Below, piece after piece: positions 12,301 through 23,859 of a stretch of 64,000 nt of DNA; the first letter of the stretch is position 1; each line of letters opens with the position of its first letter. Made by a program: the position numbers and the translations under genes. This DNA comes from Orcinus orca (taxonomy: Eukaryota; Chordata; Mammalia; Artiodactyla; Delphinidae), in NCBI RefSeq assembly GCF_937001465.1, contig NC_064567.1, positions 5,210,501 to 5,274,500 of the forward strand, in the 5' to 3' direction. Below the pieces are notes generated by a model, which was given only the letters and a program-made list of their open reading frames with translations, was not told the origin of the DNA and ran no database searches.

Positions 12301-15300
12301 GTTTCAAAGTGATTTATTAAGTCCTACTCCATTTCAGAATAGTTGAGAAACAACTTCTATTTCCCTACCAAGAATTATACAACAGCAGCAGTAAATACAT
12401 TCTTTTATTAATTTAGCACCTTCCACGGGCACTAAATATTTTTTAAATTCTAGCTCATTTACCTTTAAATTTCATAACTTCAAAGATCATATAATTAAAT
12501 AAATAATTCTTTCTATAGTTAGTATATAAACCATTGTAAATGATCATGAATTTTCCCTTTTAGAAAAAATACCAACAAAATGAAAAATACAGGTTTACTT
12601 AAAAAAAAAATTCAACACCATAAATTCTAGAATTATACTACTTAGCCAATCTTCTACTTGGTCCAGACTCAAATTCTTCGTTTTTTTAATCATTCATTTT
12701 TGAAATTCAATTTTTTTCTATTTCTATGAGATTTCAATAGTTACCAAGGTTTGAGAATTTTGCACCCACTGGTCTCAGTGTACATTTCCTCATTTTGTAT
12801 ACTTAAGTATACTTGCATACCAATTCTGTTGTTGATATATAAGAGATGCTTAATAAACCCTTGAGTTGTGAAAAAATATGTAATTGACATACAATTTATC
12901 AGTGTATCTCTGCAGGTTACTGTAATGAAAATAGCAGAAGGCTTGGAGTTATGTAGACCAGGAGTCTAATTTCAACTCTACCACTTAACAGCTACAGGAT
13001 CTTGAGCAAATTACTTAATATTTCCTCCTCTGTAAAATGGGGATACAACCTCTCTCACAAGGTTGAGGACAGCCCTCCATCCTGCTGTGTGTACATGAAA
13101 TCACTTTTAGGAAGAGTCTATGTTGAATTAAATAAGGGTCTGAAGTATGTACTGAATCATAAAATACTGGCCTTCAGAGATCATCTAAGAGCTATCAGAA
13201 TGCAATCCACCTTATCTAGAGACAGCTGATATAACAGACTGACGAGATAAACGTAAGCCAAAGCATTATGTCTAGTTAAAAAAGCCAATCTCAAAGCGTC
13301 ACATACTGTATGATTCTGTTTATATAAACAACCTTGAAGGGGTGATGGAGCAGTGCAGTCTGCACCTTGACTGCAGTGGTGGTTACAGAAATCTACTCAT
13401 GGGATAAAATGACAAATAACTGTACACACATATTGTACCAATGTTAAATTCTGGGTTTTGATATTGTACTATAATGATGTAAGATGTAACCAATGGAGGA
13501 AACTGGGAGAAGGGGTACACAGGACCTCTTCGTAACTTACTGTCTATCTATAGTTATTTCAAAATAAAAATACTCTTTTAAAAAGGTAAGCCAAGGGAAA
13601 AATTTCAAGGGCCAAATTTCGGTAGCACAGTTTGAAAACAGATTACAAAGACAGTGCAGTTTCTTTGAAATTACCCTATAATCAGGCATTTAATTGTGGT
13701 TGGCTCTGTTGCAATTGTGTGCATGAGGGTCCTCCTATCCACTAAGTACTGAATGGTCAGCTCTGCTGATGTGGTCAGCACGACAGTGAACAACTGCATA
13801 GATCCCACATTGCCAATTACAATAGTCCTTACCAAAGTCACTGTCATCATCCACGAGGATAATTTCGTGAAGAAGCCGGGCTGGCGTGCGGTCTAGGACG
13901 CTGTGCACGGTCCGGAGCAAGGCAGAAAAGGCTTCGTTGTAGAAACAAATAACAACACTAGCGACTGGCAGATCCGTCGGGTAAGACCTGTCTTTACATC
14001 TGTGAAGACAAATATGGGAAAATTCTGACATTTTAAAAGCTCAAATGTTTTAGGTTATTATTCACTAAACATTAACTGTTCCCTTGTTCGGCCTCTTCCT
14101 TACATTATTAACAAGTTTTTAAAAAGCATTTAAGATAACAATGTGTTTTCTTTTTTTTTTTTTACATCTTTATTGGAGTATAATTGCTTTACAATGGTGT
14201 GCTAGTTTCTGCTTTATAACAAAGTGAATCAGTTATACATATACATATGTTCCCATATCTCCTCCCTCTTGCGTCTCCCCCCCTCCCACCCTCCCTATCC
14301 CACCCGGTCACAAAGCACCGAGCTGATCTCCCTGTGCTATGCGGCTGCTTCCCACTAGCTATCTATTTTACGTTTGGTAGTGTATATATGTCCATGCCAC
14401 TCTCTCGCTTTGTCACAGCTTACCCTTCCCCCTCCCCATCACAATGTGTTTTCTTATTCAAGAGTTTTACATTTGTTAATGATTTCTCCCTCCAGTACCT
14501 GCAACTCCGCTTATTTTTAGGTCAACGTTTTAAAAACTTGAATTTTTTTTTTTTCTTTTTTGGTACATAAAAATGTTTTTACTAAAATCACTGCAAGTTT
14601 TTAATGCAGTACTCATAAGCTGATGTTCAGTTTCTTCTCCTCAAAGAGGTTTCAAAAGGAAATAATGGAAATGTGAAATTCTGTATTTGAAAATTTTATT
14701 TTTTGCCCAATAATAGAAAAAGATTTGAGTAAACTATGATATATATCAGGATAATGAAAGAGCTTCCATGTAAGCAACTATTTGATAAAAAGGATTAAGT
14801 GGCTTTAAGCAGCCACAGGAGAAAACCCCACTAACTTAAACAATAAGATCTGGTATTCCATGCTCTTTTGCATGGCATACAAAGCCTTCCAATGTCTGGG
14901 CCCTGCCCACCTCCAGTTTCTTGCCATTCCTCCACTACAGGCAAAGTGAACTGTTTCAGTCCCTTTGACAAATAGTATAATTTTATGCCTCGATCTGTTC
15001 CCTATATAGGGGAAAACCTTCCCTTACATCACTGCTCAGTCATCACCCTCGATGAAGCCTTCCCTGGTCATTCTGGTTTGGAGGACCCCATTTCACCAAC
15101 TCCTATCACAGCCCTCATTCTTGTGTAACTGCAATTACTCACTTCTTTATCTACCTCCGCTGCTAGACTCTAAGCCCTGTGAACCAAGAGACTATGTCTT
15201 ATTTTGTTTATTTCCAGGGCCTAATAGAGAGTCCAGCAAACACAAAAGGTGCTGAAACAGATCTGTGGAATGAATAACTGATTGACCATATGAATGAAAA

Positions 15301-18300
15301 GCCTTTGAAGAAACAAAAATAATGAAAACAGAAAAGTGAGATGATGAGTAGAATTCTTCACTGATATTAATTCCTTTTCGCCATGAATCCAATAAACAAA
15401 CATTTAAAATAAACTTATGCTTGGAAGGTTATTTAATTATATGCAGGTAGCACCTCCCTCCTTTTTCCCACATGATTTTAAATTTCAAAAGAAACACAGC
15501 AAGCTCTAGAACTTTGTCAGTACAATCTCAGACCATGTGGCTTCAAGCACAGTATGAGTGGAAATCTGTCTTAGGTTTTCTAGTATCCTGAATAATAAGC
15601 CTAATTGCAAAATATTAACACCATCCCCATGGCTTATCATGCTGGCACTAAAAACACTGTGTTATTAGAGTGATTAGCAGAAACCAATAAGGAACATACG
15701 CTGCATTCCTTGTATCTGGCACATCTCTATGGTAGCCCAAGCGGTTACTAATAAGCATATTGAAGGCATGTTTCTGATACCCCAAGTCTCTCAACTCCTG
15801 ATCACGTTCATTAAAAATCATACCTGCAAAAGAGTGACGTCACAGTCAGTACATTAAATCTGGAAAGGAATGCTACAGTTACTGTTATATTATGATCTTA
15901 ACTTCTTATAACCAGGTAATAGCCATGTTTCTCAAATCTAGTTTGTCTCCATTTTCAAAAAAGTAAATTGAGGTTTAAGTCAAATTTTTATCAGTTTAGC
16001 TCAAAAAGCAAGTGTACCTTAACCATAAATGACACCTGCTCACTAGCCATAATCTTAAGAATATTTTCAAGAGAAAAACTTACCTATGACCAAGAAAAAA
16101 AGAGACTTAATGATGATTTTTCCATAAAAGCAATAGATTATAGAACCCCATATGGACCTCAACAGGCCCCAATTAATGCAAGGTTGTTTTTGGTTTTGTT
16201 AATTTTTGTCTAAAAAAAAAAAATTTTTTTTTTTTAACAGCAAGTTTTTATATGAACTCCTCCCCTAAAAAAATTATACTACTGATAAACCTTTCTATAA
16301 AGTCTCTGGTCAGGAAAGTCCTCCACAGATCTAATCAAGATCATTATAATTTAACATCTTTGCTCTAATATTGCCAGAAATCTCACCTTCACCAAGAACA
16401 ATAAAGCCTCCTCTTGCTTTCTCTTTCCCACATAAAACCTTTAGCCTCTCCTCACAGAATGACTCCCTTGTAACAGCATTTCTCAAAATCTGGTCATGGA
16501 AAACTAATTCCACTGGACATTAATAGACGTTAAAAAGAAAAAAAAGATTTCACGGTCAAATAATTCAGGAAAAGATTGGATTTTAAAAGTCAAGTAAGGG
16601 AATTCCCTGGTGGTCCAGTGCTTAGGGCTCAGCACTTTCACTGCCGGGGCCCAGGTTCGAGTTGAGCAGGTTTCTTTTTTTTTTTTAAAGAATATTGTTT
16701 TATGGATTCCCAGATGTGAGGGGATGAAATACAGAATGCAGTGCTTCCCCAATTATCTTATTTATCCCTATGATTTCTTCTTAGGGTTTTATAGTCTTTG
16801 ATCCATTCTGAGTTAATTTAATATGACATGAGGTAAGGGTTCAACTTCATTCCTTTGCATGGGGGTATCTATCTGTCCCCGCACCACTGGTTGAAAAGAC
16901 CATTCTTCCCACATTAACTGCTCTTGGCACCCTTTCTGAAAATCAACTGACCACAGATGTTACTTGTCCTCAGGTATTACTGACCATAGATGCTACTTGA
17001 CCACAGATGTCACAGAGTGTATTTTCAGACTCTCAGTCTATCCTTTGATCTACTGATGCATATCTATTCTTATGCAGTATCACACTGTCAGGACGTTTCG
17101 AAATAGAGAAGTGTGTGTTCTCCAGCTTTGTTCTTGTTCAAGACTGTTCGGGCTATTCAGAGCCCCTTGCAAGTCCTTATCAATTGTAGAATCAGATTTT
17201 CCATCTTTTCAACAAAGGCCATTGGGATTTTGATAAGATTTACATTCAATCTGTGGGTTGCTTTGGGTGGTACTGACATCTTAACAGTATTTAGCATTCC
17301 ATCCATGAACCTCTTTCCATTTATTTAGGTCTATTTTTATTTCTTTCAATAGTGCTGTGTAGTTTTCAGTGTACAAATCTTAGACCTCCTTGGCTATATT
17401 ATTCTTAAGTACTTTATTCCTTCTGATTCCATTGTAAATGGGATTGTTCCCTTAATTTTACTTTTGGACTGTTTATTGCTAGTGTCCAGAAATACAACTG
17501 GTTTTGGTGTGTTGATCTTGTACCCTGTAACTTTGCTGAATTCATTTATTCGCTATAATATTTTTTGTGATCTTTAATAAAGAATTTAGTTTTTCAGGTA
17601 GGTAATTTGGGTTTGTCACTTCAAATATCTACAATTCTCTCACTACTTCTGTCACAGGCAAACAAAGTCCATTCAAAATGGTAAACCCAATGTTACTTCT
17701 TTATAAAAGTTTTACAAAAATTACTATAAACAAAAAAACTAGAAATTTTCCCATTAATGCTTTTAAAATGTCCAAATGGCTGTTTGAAAAAGATTAGAAG
17801 GTATATTTTATGAAAACTAAAGTAAGTAATGGCCTCCATTTCCTCATATAATTTTAAATATGTTCAACCTCCTGTATTAGGAAGTGATTAAATCCTAGGA
17901 ACTGATTTTATTCTTTGAAACTATGATGAAGTGAAAAAAGAATCTGTTTTAACATTTCCTTTATATTCTGTGGATCCTTCAATCTCTCAGAATCTCTTAC
18001 TGTATGCTTTTACTCTTAAATTACTTATTATTTGATGTGTCAATGAAGATCAAAGTTCTTTTTTAAGTTTTAAAGGGCTCATTTACCCCTTAAAATAAAA
18101 TTTGCTGAAACCAGGACTCTAAAATTACAGTATTCAGTCTTGCTTCCAAATTGAACAGAATATAATTTCTGAAGAATAAAAAAGTTTCTATTTTATAAAC
18201 TCCTGTATTTAATAAATATATTCCGGCACCTGAATAATTCTTATAAGTAGAAATCTTATTAGATATAAGTAATCTCAACTTATTTCCAAACTCAAAGGTT

Positions 18301-19020
18301 TATGTTCTGTTTTAATTAACTCTGCCTTTCAAAATATGTTAAATACAGTCACTTTTGAACCATTACTTTCCCTTATTAAATAATGCTAGCAATTATAATC
18401 CTTCCCCATAGGTTCCATTTTCTCTCTAGCCACTTAATTTTTCATTCTTTCTTTTCTTTTCTTTTCTTTTTCTCCTATTCTGGACCTCATTAGTTTCTCC
18501 CAAGTCCTCATAAAATATTGAAGTCAGAACTGGACAAAACAGACTATAACTCCCTACTGAGTCTGCAAAAATCATACGACCTCAGCTAGTTCATGAATGA
18601 AATAAATCAGTGCAGAAAAAATGTCACATTTCTAATTCTCTGAACAATACATGATTTAAAGAACAGTTAAACTTCCAATGATAAAATACTTTGACATGCT
18701 GCTAGCAAAAATCAAATACACTTACCCAGTTCAGAAGAGAATTTCATGTTGCCTCTTTCTGGATCTTCAATATGATTCTCTATCAGATCATCAATTTTGT
18801 TTGCTTTGAACTGTGATTCTAACACTTGACTTGGACCTCGAGTGAAACGGGGATAAAATTTTTTGGGGAATGGTCCATGGGGCCCAGACCCCTTGATGGG
18901 CACATTCTTAAGTGGCTGAGTCACTTCACTGAAGTTGAAATAAACAAAAAGCAAAACCGTCCAGGCTGCAGATGTAAAAAGGCATCCATAACAGAAATAT
19001 CGAACTGTGACACTTCCCAT
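9138..19020 (-). CDS. GALNT11: GALNT11, N-terminal ~320 residues (five coding exons, 3' part outside window)
   Basis: This is the spliced coding part of polypeptide N-acetylgalactosaminyltransferase 11, a Golgi type II membrane enzyme that transfers GalNAc from UDP-GalNAc to Ser/Thr. Known targets of the family member include NOTCH1 and LDL-receptor-family linkers. The join is complement(9138..9387, 11812..11937, 13833..13999, 15700..15823, 18726..19020), 962 nt with phases 1, 2, 1, 1, 2 agreeing at every junction. Residues ~8-27 are a signal anchor, ~30-150 are stem, and the GT-A domain starts near residue 150. The DSH metal motif is at residues 245-247. All junctions are GT-AG and no stops or frameshifts are seen. 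The family's usual length is about 608 residues, so the Gal/GalNAc-transferase motif and ricin-type lectin domain must lie left of position 1. I searched 6.0-9.1 kb by eye and saw no further exon. Identity rests on recognition of the N-terminal and catalytic sequence. Confidence 0.96.
9388..10681. other. Intron 5 stretch, nothing recognised
   Basis: No gene, clear repeat or RNA was recognised. The short plus-strand ORFs in this region have no family features. Confidence 0.4.
10682..10890 (+). mobile_element. CHR-type SINE (short, young form) with target duplication
   Basis: It starts GGGCTTCCCTGGTGGCGCAG, has the GGGTTCGTGCCCC B-box region and a CCATGGCCGCTGGGCC middle, and ends CCGCGTACCACAAA. 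It is flanked by AAAAACTACATGACT (10667-10681) and AAAAACTAAATGACT (10891-10905), a 15-bp duplication with one mismatch. Confidence 0.95.
10906..11811. other. Intron 5 stretch, nothing recognised
   Basis: Mixed-composition sequence without a recognised gene or repeat family. Short ORFs near 11.5-11.9 kb overlap exon 5 on the wrong strand or frame. Confidence 0.4.
11812..11937 (-). CDS. GALNT11: GALNT11 exon 5: GT-A domain, UDP-sugar binding segment
   Basis: The acceptor is ATTTTCAG before 11937 and the donor is GTAGAA after 11812. The 126 nt encode residues 197-237, including [19 protein letters not shown] and GAAHAT. This is the conserved REGLIRxR segment of GALNT family enzymes that lies next to the sugar-nucleotide pocket. 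Phase 1 at both ends keeps the frame. Confidence 0.95.
11938..12934. other. AT-rich intron 4 stretch, nothing recognised
   Basis: AT-rich with no ORFs of note and no clear repeat family recognised by eye. Confidence 0.4.
12935..13080 (+). mobile_element. MIR SINE fragment
   Basis: The MIR core is readable: 'ATTTCAACTCTACCACTTA', then 'TTGAGCAAATTACTTAATAT' and 'CCTCTGTAAAATGGGGATA'. Diverged, as expected for this ancient mammalian family. Confidence 0.8.
13285..13585 (+). mobile_element. Old L1 3'-end fragment
   Basis: 'ACTGTATGATTCTGTTTATA' and 'GATATTGTACTATAATGATG', followed by 'TTATTTCAAAATAAAAA', match old mammalian L1 3' sequence in plus orientation. Confidence 0.65.
13833..13999 (-). 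CDS. GALNT11: GALNT11 exon 4: start of GT-A catalytic domain
   Basis: The acceptor is TCTTCACAG before 13999 and the donor is GTAAGG after 13833. The 167 nt encode residues 140-195. They carry the first GT-A strand and nucleotide-binding region ([20 protein letters not shown]) and the acidic [11 protein letters not shown] segment characteristic of GalNAc-transferases. A truncated L1 3' end lies only 139 bp upstream of this exon in gene order, at 14153-14440. Confidence 0.95.
14153..14440 (-). mobile_element. 5'-truncated young L1 3' end with target duplication
   Basis: The sequence is the L1 3' UTR in minus orientation, with a T-run at 14153-14162, TTTATT (AATAAA on minus) at 14169-14174 and the C-rich tract of the L1 3' UTR. 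It is flanked by identical 15-bp copies of ACAATGTGTTTTCTT at 14138-14152 and 14441-14455. It lies in GALNT11 intron 3 in the same transcriptional sense as the gene. Confidence 0.95.
14456..14879. other. AT-rich intron 3 stretch, nothing recognised
   Basis: No gene or repeat family recognised. Homopolymer T-run at about 14538-14551. Confidence 0.4.
14880..15300 (+). mobile_element. L2 LINE 3' fragment
   Basis: The L2 3' pattern is visible: 'AAGCCTTCCCTGGTCATTCT', 'CTGCTAGACTCTAAGCCCTG', 'GACTATGTCTTATTTTGTTT', then a diverged AATGAATAACTG end. Confidence 0.75.
15700..15823 (-). CDS. GALNT11: GALNT11 exon 3: stem to start of catalytic region
   Basis: This exon was recovered by following the phase from exon 2 and is short enough to be missed by ORF scans. 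Its acceptor is TTTGCAG before 15823 and its donor is GTATGT after 15700. The 124 nt encode residues 99-139 plus two bases, reading [16 protein letters not shown] and then a stretch ending [10 protein letters not shown]. These segments are typical of GALNT11 just before the glycosyltransferase-2-like domain. The frame is open and phases match both neighbours. Confidence 0.94.
15824..16597. other. Intron 2 stretch, nothing recognised
   Basis: AT-rich with homopolymer runs near 16212-16235. No gene or clear repeat seen. Confidence 0.4.
16598..16690 (+). mobile_element. Truncated CHR/tRNA-type SINE
   Basis: It starts GGGAATTCCCTGGTGGTCCA and runs through the GCACTTTCACTGCCGGGGCC segment to CAGGTTCGAG, after which it breaks off. 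This is the older 'AATTCCC' variant of the cetartiodactyl SINE. Confidence 0.8.
16700..17655 (-). mobile_element. Old L1 ORF2 fragment, minus strand
   Basis: The reversed L1 ORF2 C-terminal region is recognisable ('TTTGATCCATTCTGAGTTAA', 'CTTCATTCCTTTGCATGGGG', 'GTAACTTTGCTGAATTCATT'). It is strongly diverged and coding potential is lost. Confidence 0.8.
17656..18725. other. AT-rich intron 2 stretch with a (TTTTC)n tract
   Basis: No gene recognised. A short (TTTTC)n simple repeat lies at about 18450-18475. Confidence 0.45.
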
Positions 19021-19058
19021 TATAGACCTAGCATAGCTGAAGGGCCATTTTCAGTTTC
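18726..19058 (-). CDS. GALNT11: GALNT11 exon 2: start codon, membrane anchor, stem
   Basis: The acceptor is a pyrimidine tract ending TTTTAG before 19058, and the donor is GTAAGT at 18725. The first 38 nt are 5' UTR. The ATG is at 19020-19018 in a strong context (A at -3, G at +4). The coding part gives 98 codons plus one base. It begins [13 protein letters not shown], followed by a hydrophobic stretch to about residue 27 that fits a type II Golgi signal anchor. After that comes a Pro/Lys/Arg-rich stem ending FSSELG. The start fits the known GALNT11 N-terminus. The 5' UTR part contains short upstream ORFs, reported separately. Confidence 0.95.
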
Positions 19059-19984
19059 CTAAAAGAGAAAGATAAATATGTTAGACACAACAAGACACTT
19101 CTAAATCAACTACCAAGTTTATGTTCAGTTTTCCAACCTACCAAATAGCACTTCTAAACAATTTACTTAGGACCCCTATGCATACCATTAACCAACAGCC
19201 AAATATAAGAAGATATATATATGGATAGCACTGAATAAAAAAATAAAGGGATTCAACAATTAAAACCACAAGCCAATGTGTTAGTACTCAGAAAACTAAC
19301 GGCAGCAAGATAGCTGACTTACTCATTTGCCCATGTTAATGGATACTTCTTCACCTTTGTTCTGGATTGCTTTCAGTATGCTAATTTTTTTTCAGGTTCT
19401 AACTTTTCATAAGGAAAATACAAGTACTACATGCATCATGATAGTATATCTAAGGTCCCTTCTAATTGTAAAATTATAAGACTAAATCTTTTAATCCAAG
19501 GATATTAAAATCTGTTATTAAAAATAAGCAACTTGAAAAAATAGATTCACTTTCCAAAGACTAAACCTGCCCTAACGTCCACTCTAGATTCAACAGTTAC
19601 ATTTCAAATTTATAACTGAAAGAGTTCAAATAATTATATTTTCCCTCTCCTTATGATGTCTTATAAACAATATGGCATCGAACAGCAGTTTTTTCCTAAG
19701 CTTTCTGATAATATCTGGTCTTCATGAAGGCCTCACACAACCTCCTGAGGAATTCTTTGTAAAGAGCCCAATGCACATATAAAATAGTTTCACTGAACAC
19801 GAGGGCAGAGAAACCCTATTTAAGTAATGTATATACAGAAGAAATCTACAAAGCAATACTACTTATCCTTTACTTCTTATTTCTATAGTATGAAATAATT
19901 TAAAAAATAATATTATCATGCCTCCCAAATCAGGACAAAGCAAATCAACATCAGTAAGCTCCAATTCAAAAATTAAGCTGTTTT
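19059..19984. other. Intron 1 stretch, nothing recognised
   Basis: AT-rich sequence directly upstream of exon 2, with no gene or clear repeat. Confidence 0.4.
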
Positions 19985-20328
19985 GGGCTTCCCTGGTGGC
20001 GCAGTGGTTAAGAATCCACCTGCCAATGCAGGGGACATGGGTTTGAGCCCTGGTCCGGGAAGATCCCACATGCTGCGGAGCAACTAAGCCCGTGCGCCAG
20101 AACTACTGAGCCTGTGCTCTAGAGCCCGCGAGCCACAACTACTGAAGCCCGTGTGCCTAGAACCCTTGTTCTGCAACAAAGAGAAGCCACCGCAATGAGA
20201 AGCCCAGGTACCACAATGAAGAGTAGCCCCCGCTCGCCGCAACTAGAGAAAGCCTGCGCGCAGCAACAAAGACCCAACGCAGCCAAAATAAATAAACAAA
20301 ATTAATAACAACAAAATAAAAGTTAAAA
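19985..20328 (+). mobile_element. CHR-type SINE, long form, with target duplication
   Basis: It starts GGGCTTCCCTGGTGGCGCAG, carries ACAACTACTGAAGCC-type repeats and ends CGCAGCCAAAATAAATAAAC plus an A-rich tail. It is flanked by AAAATTAAGCTGTTTT-like duplications ending at 19984 and 20345. Confidence 0.93.
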
Positions 20329-20345
20329 AAAAATTAAGCTGTTTT

Positions 20346-21409
20346 GTTTGTACAGTTATGCTGTAAGCCCAGAAGACAGTAAATAGCTCAATTTCTTAAC
20401 GGTCTGCCAACCAAGAACTATTAGATATTTCACTACCTGTCAATTCAAAAGCTCAAAAAAGAAAGAAAACACCACCACCACCATCCAAACAAACAAAAAC
20501 TCCCACTACAGTAATACCAAAGGGAAATGACTATGGTACAAAAGGAAAGTCAGGTAACAATGAAAGTACTGTCATGTCAGCTGTTAGCACTTTTAAAATT
20601 AAAGACAGGCACAGAAAAAGAACTTTATTTGGAAGCAGAAGAAAATGTTGAATGGAGGATTCAAAACAAATGAAAAATCAAAAGTTGCAACTTTGCAATA
20701 GAAATGTTGCAGAAATACAGACTAGAAACATTTAGGTGAAACATTAGATTTCAACTAAAACAGGCATTATAACTTCCTAAAATATTTGCTTGGGGGTAGG
20801 AAAAAAATAAGCAAACAAACAACATCGAAAACAAAAGCACTAATTCCTCAAAAGGCCATGAAATTCTTTGGTTCAAGATTAACTGCACAGGCTGCACTGA
20901 TGCCATAAAGAACTGTGCATCTGAGGAGCCAATCGCTTCTTCAACTATCTAAGAAGATTTATATTTAGATTGTTTTCCTCAAACCACTCCAGGCCTTCCC
21001 AGTTCAACCTGGCCTCCTTGATCCTGAACGCAGAATGGACCAAGAGAGAAAGTCAGCCAATCCCTTCTCCAATCACAAGAAGCCAGACGATGCTATTCAA
21101 GGGCTATTCCATCAAGCAGCTCTGGAAGACAGGTGGACACTGACATTTTGTTCACATCCTTCTTCTTTATCCCAAATCCCACCACCATGTTGGGTGATGT
21201 CCAGAATCCTTCAAAACCCTAGTTTCCAAATGTCTTGATTCATGTCCCTCCTACAACCTTCACCCACATTCTACTTAAGGGACCCTGCCCCTACTCTTGA
21301 TTTTATCATCATCCACAACTGATCAACGAACCTCTTAAATATTAAATGAAAACCCCACTCTCTGAGCACAGTCCTGACTCCCCAGCTGTGTTGTTCTTAC
21401 CCACACTAG
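20346..21409. other. Intron 1 stretch, nothing recognised
   Basis: No gene, RNA or clear repeat family recognised. Confidence 0.4.
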
Positions 21410-21690
21410 CATCTGTCCCCTGGTATCCGCCTGGTTGGCTTCCAGAGCCCCCGCGTATACCAAAACCCACAGACGCTCAAGTCCCTTACTGGCCCTCTTT
21501 ATCCACGGGTTTCACACCCAGGGATTCAACCACCGGAGATGGCAATTTCTGTCCGCGGTTGGTTGAATCCCCAGATTCAAAACCTGTGAAATACGGAGGG
21601 CAAACTGTATTATTTATTGAAAAAACTCCACGTATAAGTGGACCCAAGCACTTTAAACCCCTGTTGTTCAAGGGTCACCTGCACTACTAT
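21410..21690 (+). mobile_element. Tigger-type (MER2-like) DNA transposon fossil
   Basis: 'CCCCCGCGTATACCAAAACC', 'GATGGCAATTTCTGTCCGCG'-type sequence and the terminal 'CCCTGTTGTTCAAGGGTCAC' match Tigger-family non-autonomous elements. The exact family and ends are uncertain. Confidence 0.65.
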
Positions 21691-22059
21691 TATTAGTTAC
21701 TCTTCAATCTCACTGCAGGCACTCAACCTTTCCCTCCTCTCAAAGCTTATACTTTGTTTCTGTCCCCAGCCACATATCCCTTAAGGACTTTACTTCCTTC
21801 CCTACCCAGTTTTGAACACGATGTTGGATAATATTAGAAAGTGGTAAGTGCTAAGGAGAAAAAATAAAGCAGGGAAGAGTGATATGAAGTAGAAAAGGGT
21901 ATGTGAAATTTTAGGTAGATGGTTAGGGAAGGCCTTACCGAGAAGGTGGTATTTAGACAAGGCCTGAAGGAAATAAAGTAGTGAGTACTGCAAATATCTG
22001 GGGAAGAGCTGTAGAGCAAAAGCAAATGCCCTCAAGAACTGGGGTCAGTTTGCATCCTA
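21691..22059. other. Intron 1 stretch, possible ancient repeat
   Basis: 'GGTTAGGGAAGGCCTTACCG', followed by 'CAAGGCCTGAAGGAAATAAA', looks like a common ancient mammalian repeat whose family I cannot name with confidence. No gene seen. Confidence 0.35.
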
Positions 22060-23215
22060 TAGACCACATGCTGTGATCACAAGACAACTAAGCTGAAAAC
22101 CAATCAATGACAAAAAGATAACCAGAAAACTCAAAAAATGTCTAAATGGAAATTAGAAGCTATTTAGAACTAAATAGTTGAAAATGCTACTTTTATGAAA
22201 CTTGTGAGATACAGCAAAAGCTAAATTTATAGCCTGGAATGCTAATGTTAGAAAATACAGACCACAAACAATGAATTCAGAAAAACAGAATAAGCCCAAC
22301 AAAAGTAAAAGAAGGAAACAAAAACAGTTACATCAGGAGTTAACAGGAAATGAAAATGAGACAAGGTAATAACAAAGCCAAAAGTTGGTTCTTTAAAAGA
22401 TCAATAAAATTAACAAAGCACTGGCAAGACTAATCAAGAAAAAGAGAAAAAAAAAGATAAAAAGAGAGAAAGCAGGAATAAATAATACCAAAAATGAAAA
22501 AGAGAGCATAAATATAGATGTGGATTAAAAATAAAAGCATTGTTCATAAATTTAAGTGGAATGGATAAATTCCTAGAAAAATGTAAATGCACAACTAAGA
22601 CTGGAAAATCAGGAAACTGGGATGGCTGCACTAGTCCTTTTGAATATTAAGCCATTTCTAGATAAAAAATTTCTAGACAGTTTTACAAGTGAGTTCTATC
22701 AGACATTTGAGGAACAGATGAATAGTCTCATACGACTGCCTCCAAAGAACAGAAAAAGAGGAAATGTGCTCTTGTCTCACTTTCTGAAGCTATTATCATC
22801 CTGGTAACAAAACAGGGACAGTATGAGGAAGGAATATTAAAGACAATCTCTGACAGATTATGAAAATCTTAAAGAGAACACTAAAACTGAAACAAATAAT
22901 GTTTTAAAAATGAATACATATGAACAAGTTATATTTACTTCAGGAATACCAGGCTGGTTCAATATTTGAAAACCTATTATTATCTACCTTAAAAAAAGTT
23001 AAAGGAAAAAATGCATATGATTTGGTCAGTGGAGGCTATAAAGAGCTTATTAAAATTCAACACTCAATTCTTAGCAACCAGGAATAGGGAAATCCTTAAT
23101 CTGACCAAGAGCATCTCTAAATATCTTACAGCAAAAATGATACTCAACGGTGAAATGATGAAGTCATTTTCTTTAAAAACAGGGACAAGATTAGGATGCC
23201 CACCATAAATATAAT
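22060..23215 (+). mobile_element. Old L1 ORF2 fragment, plus strand
   Basis: Diverged L1 ORF2 sequence is readable, for example 'AAAGTTGGTTCTTTAAAAGA' and 'GGGACAAGATTAGGATGCCC' (the TRxGCP motif of the reverse transcriptase). There are many stops. Confidence 0.8.
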
Positions 23216-23409
23216 ATTGAAGGCAACAGTTCCAAAATACAGGAGTCCCTAGAGTGTTTATTACAAATGCAGATTCCCGGGGCTCTGTGCCAGATGCACT
23301 AAACAAGAATTTGCGGAGGTAGCACTAAGCGGTCTACAGCTTTAACAAGCTTCCACAGTTAATAGGTTACCTATGACGCAGAGACAGATTGGGAACCAAA
23401 CAACAGATA

Positions 23410-23610
23410 ATGAAAAGACAAGATTAAGTTCTAATCCCATTCTGTCACATACTGGCTATGCAACTTTGGAAAAATTACCAAATTTTCTTAGCCTCATTTT
23501 CATCAACTGTATTCCAAGTTAACAATACTGTCTATCTTACTAGATACTTAGAATTAAATGAAATACTTAGAATTATGTAAGATAGTATTTGTAAAGCATC
23601 ATGCACAATG
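23410..23610 (+). mobile_element. MIR SINE fragment
   Basis: 'TCTGTCACATACTGGCTATG', then 'AACTTTGGAAAAATTACCAA' and 'CTTAGCCTCATTTTCATCAA', follow the MIR core in plus orientation. Confidence 0.65.
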
Positions 23611-23859
23611 GTTAGCACACAAACACTGATTTGCACGGGACCAAGATAATCTCCATAAAAACTGTGGCTACCTTTTGTGGCTGTTTCTTTGCTCACTGTA
23701 CTCCCTTCACTTAGCATAGTGCCACAATAAATGGCACATAGAAGATGCTGGAAAATATCTACAGAATGAAAGAATATAGGACAAATTCAACACATGTTAA
23801 CTTTTTCCTCCTCATTAGGTCTAAATTTAAAATATAATATTAAACGTATTTGTGACCAT

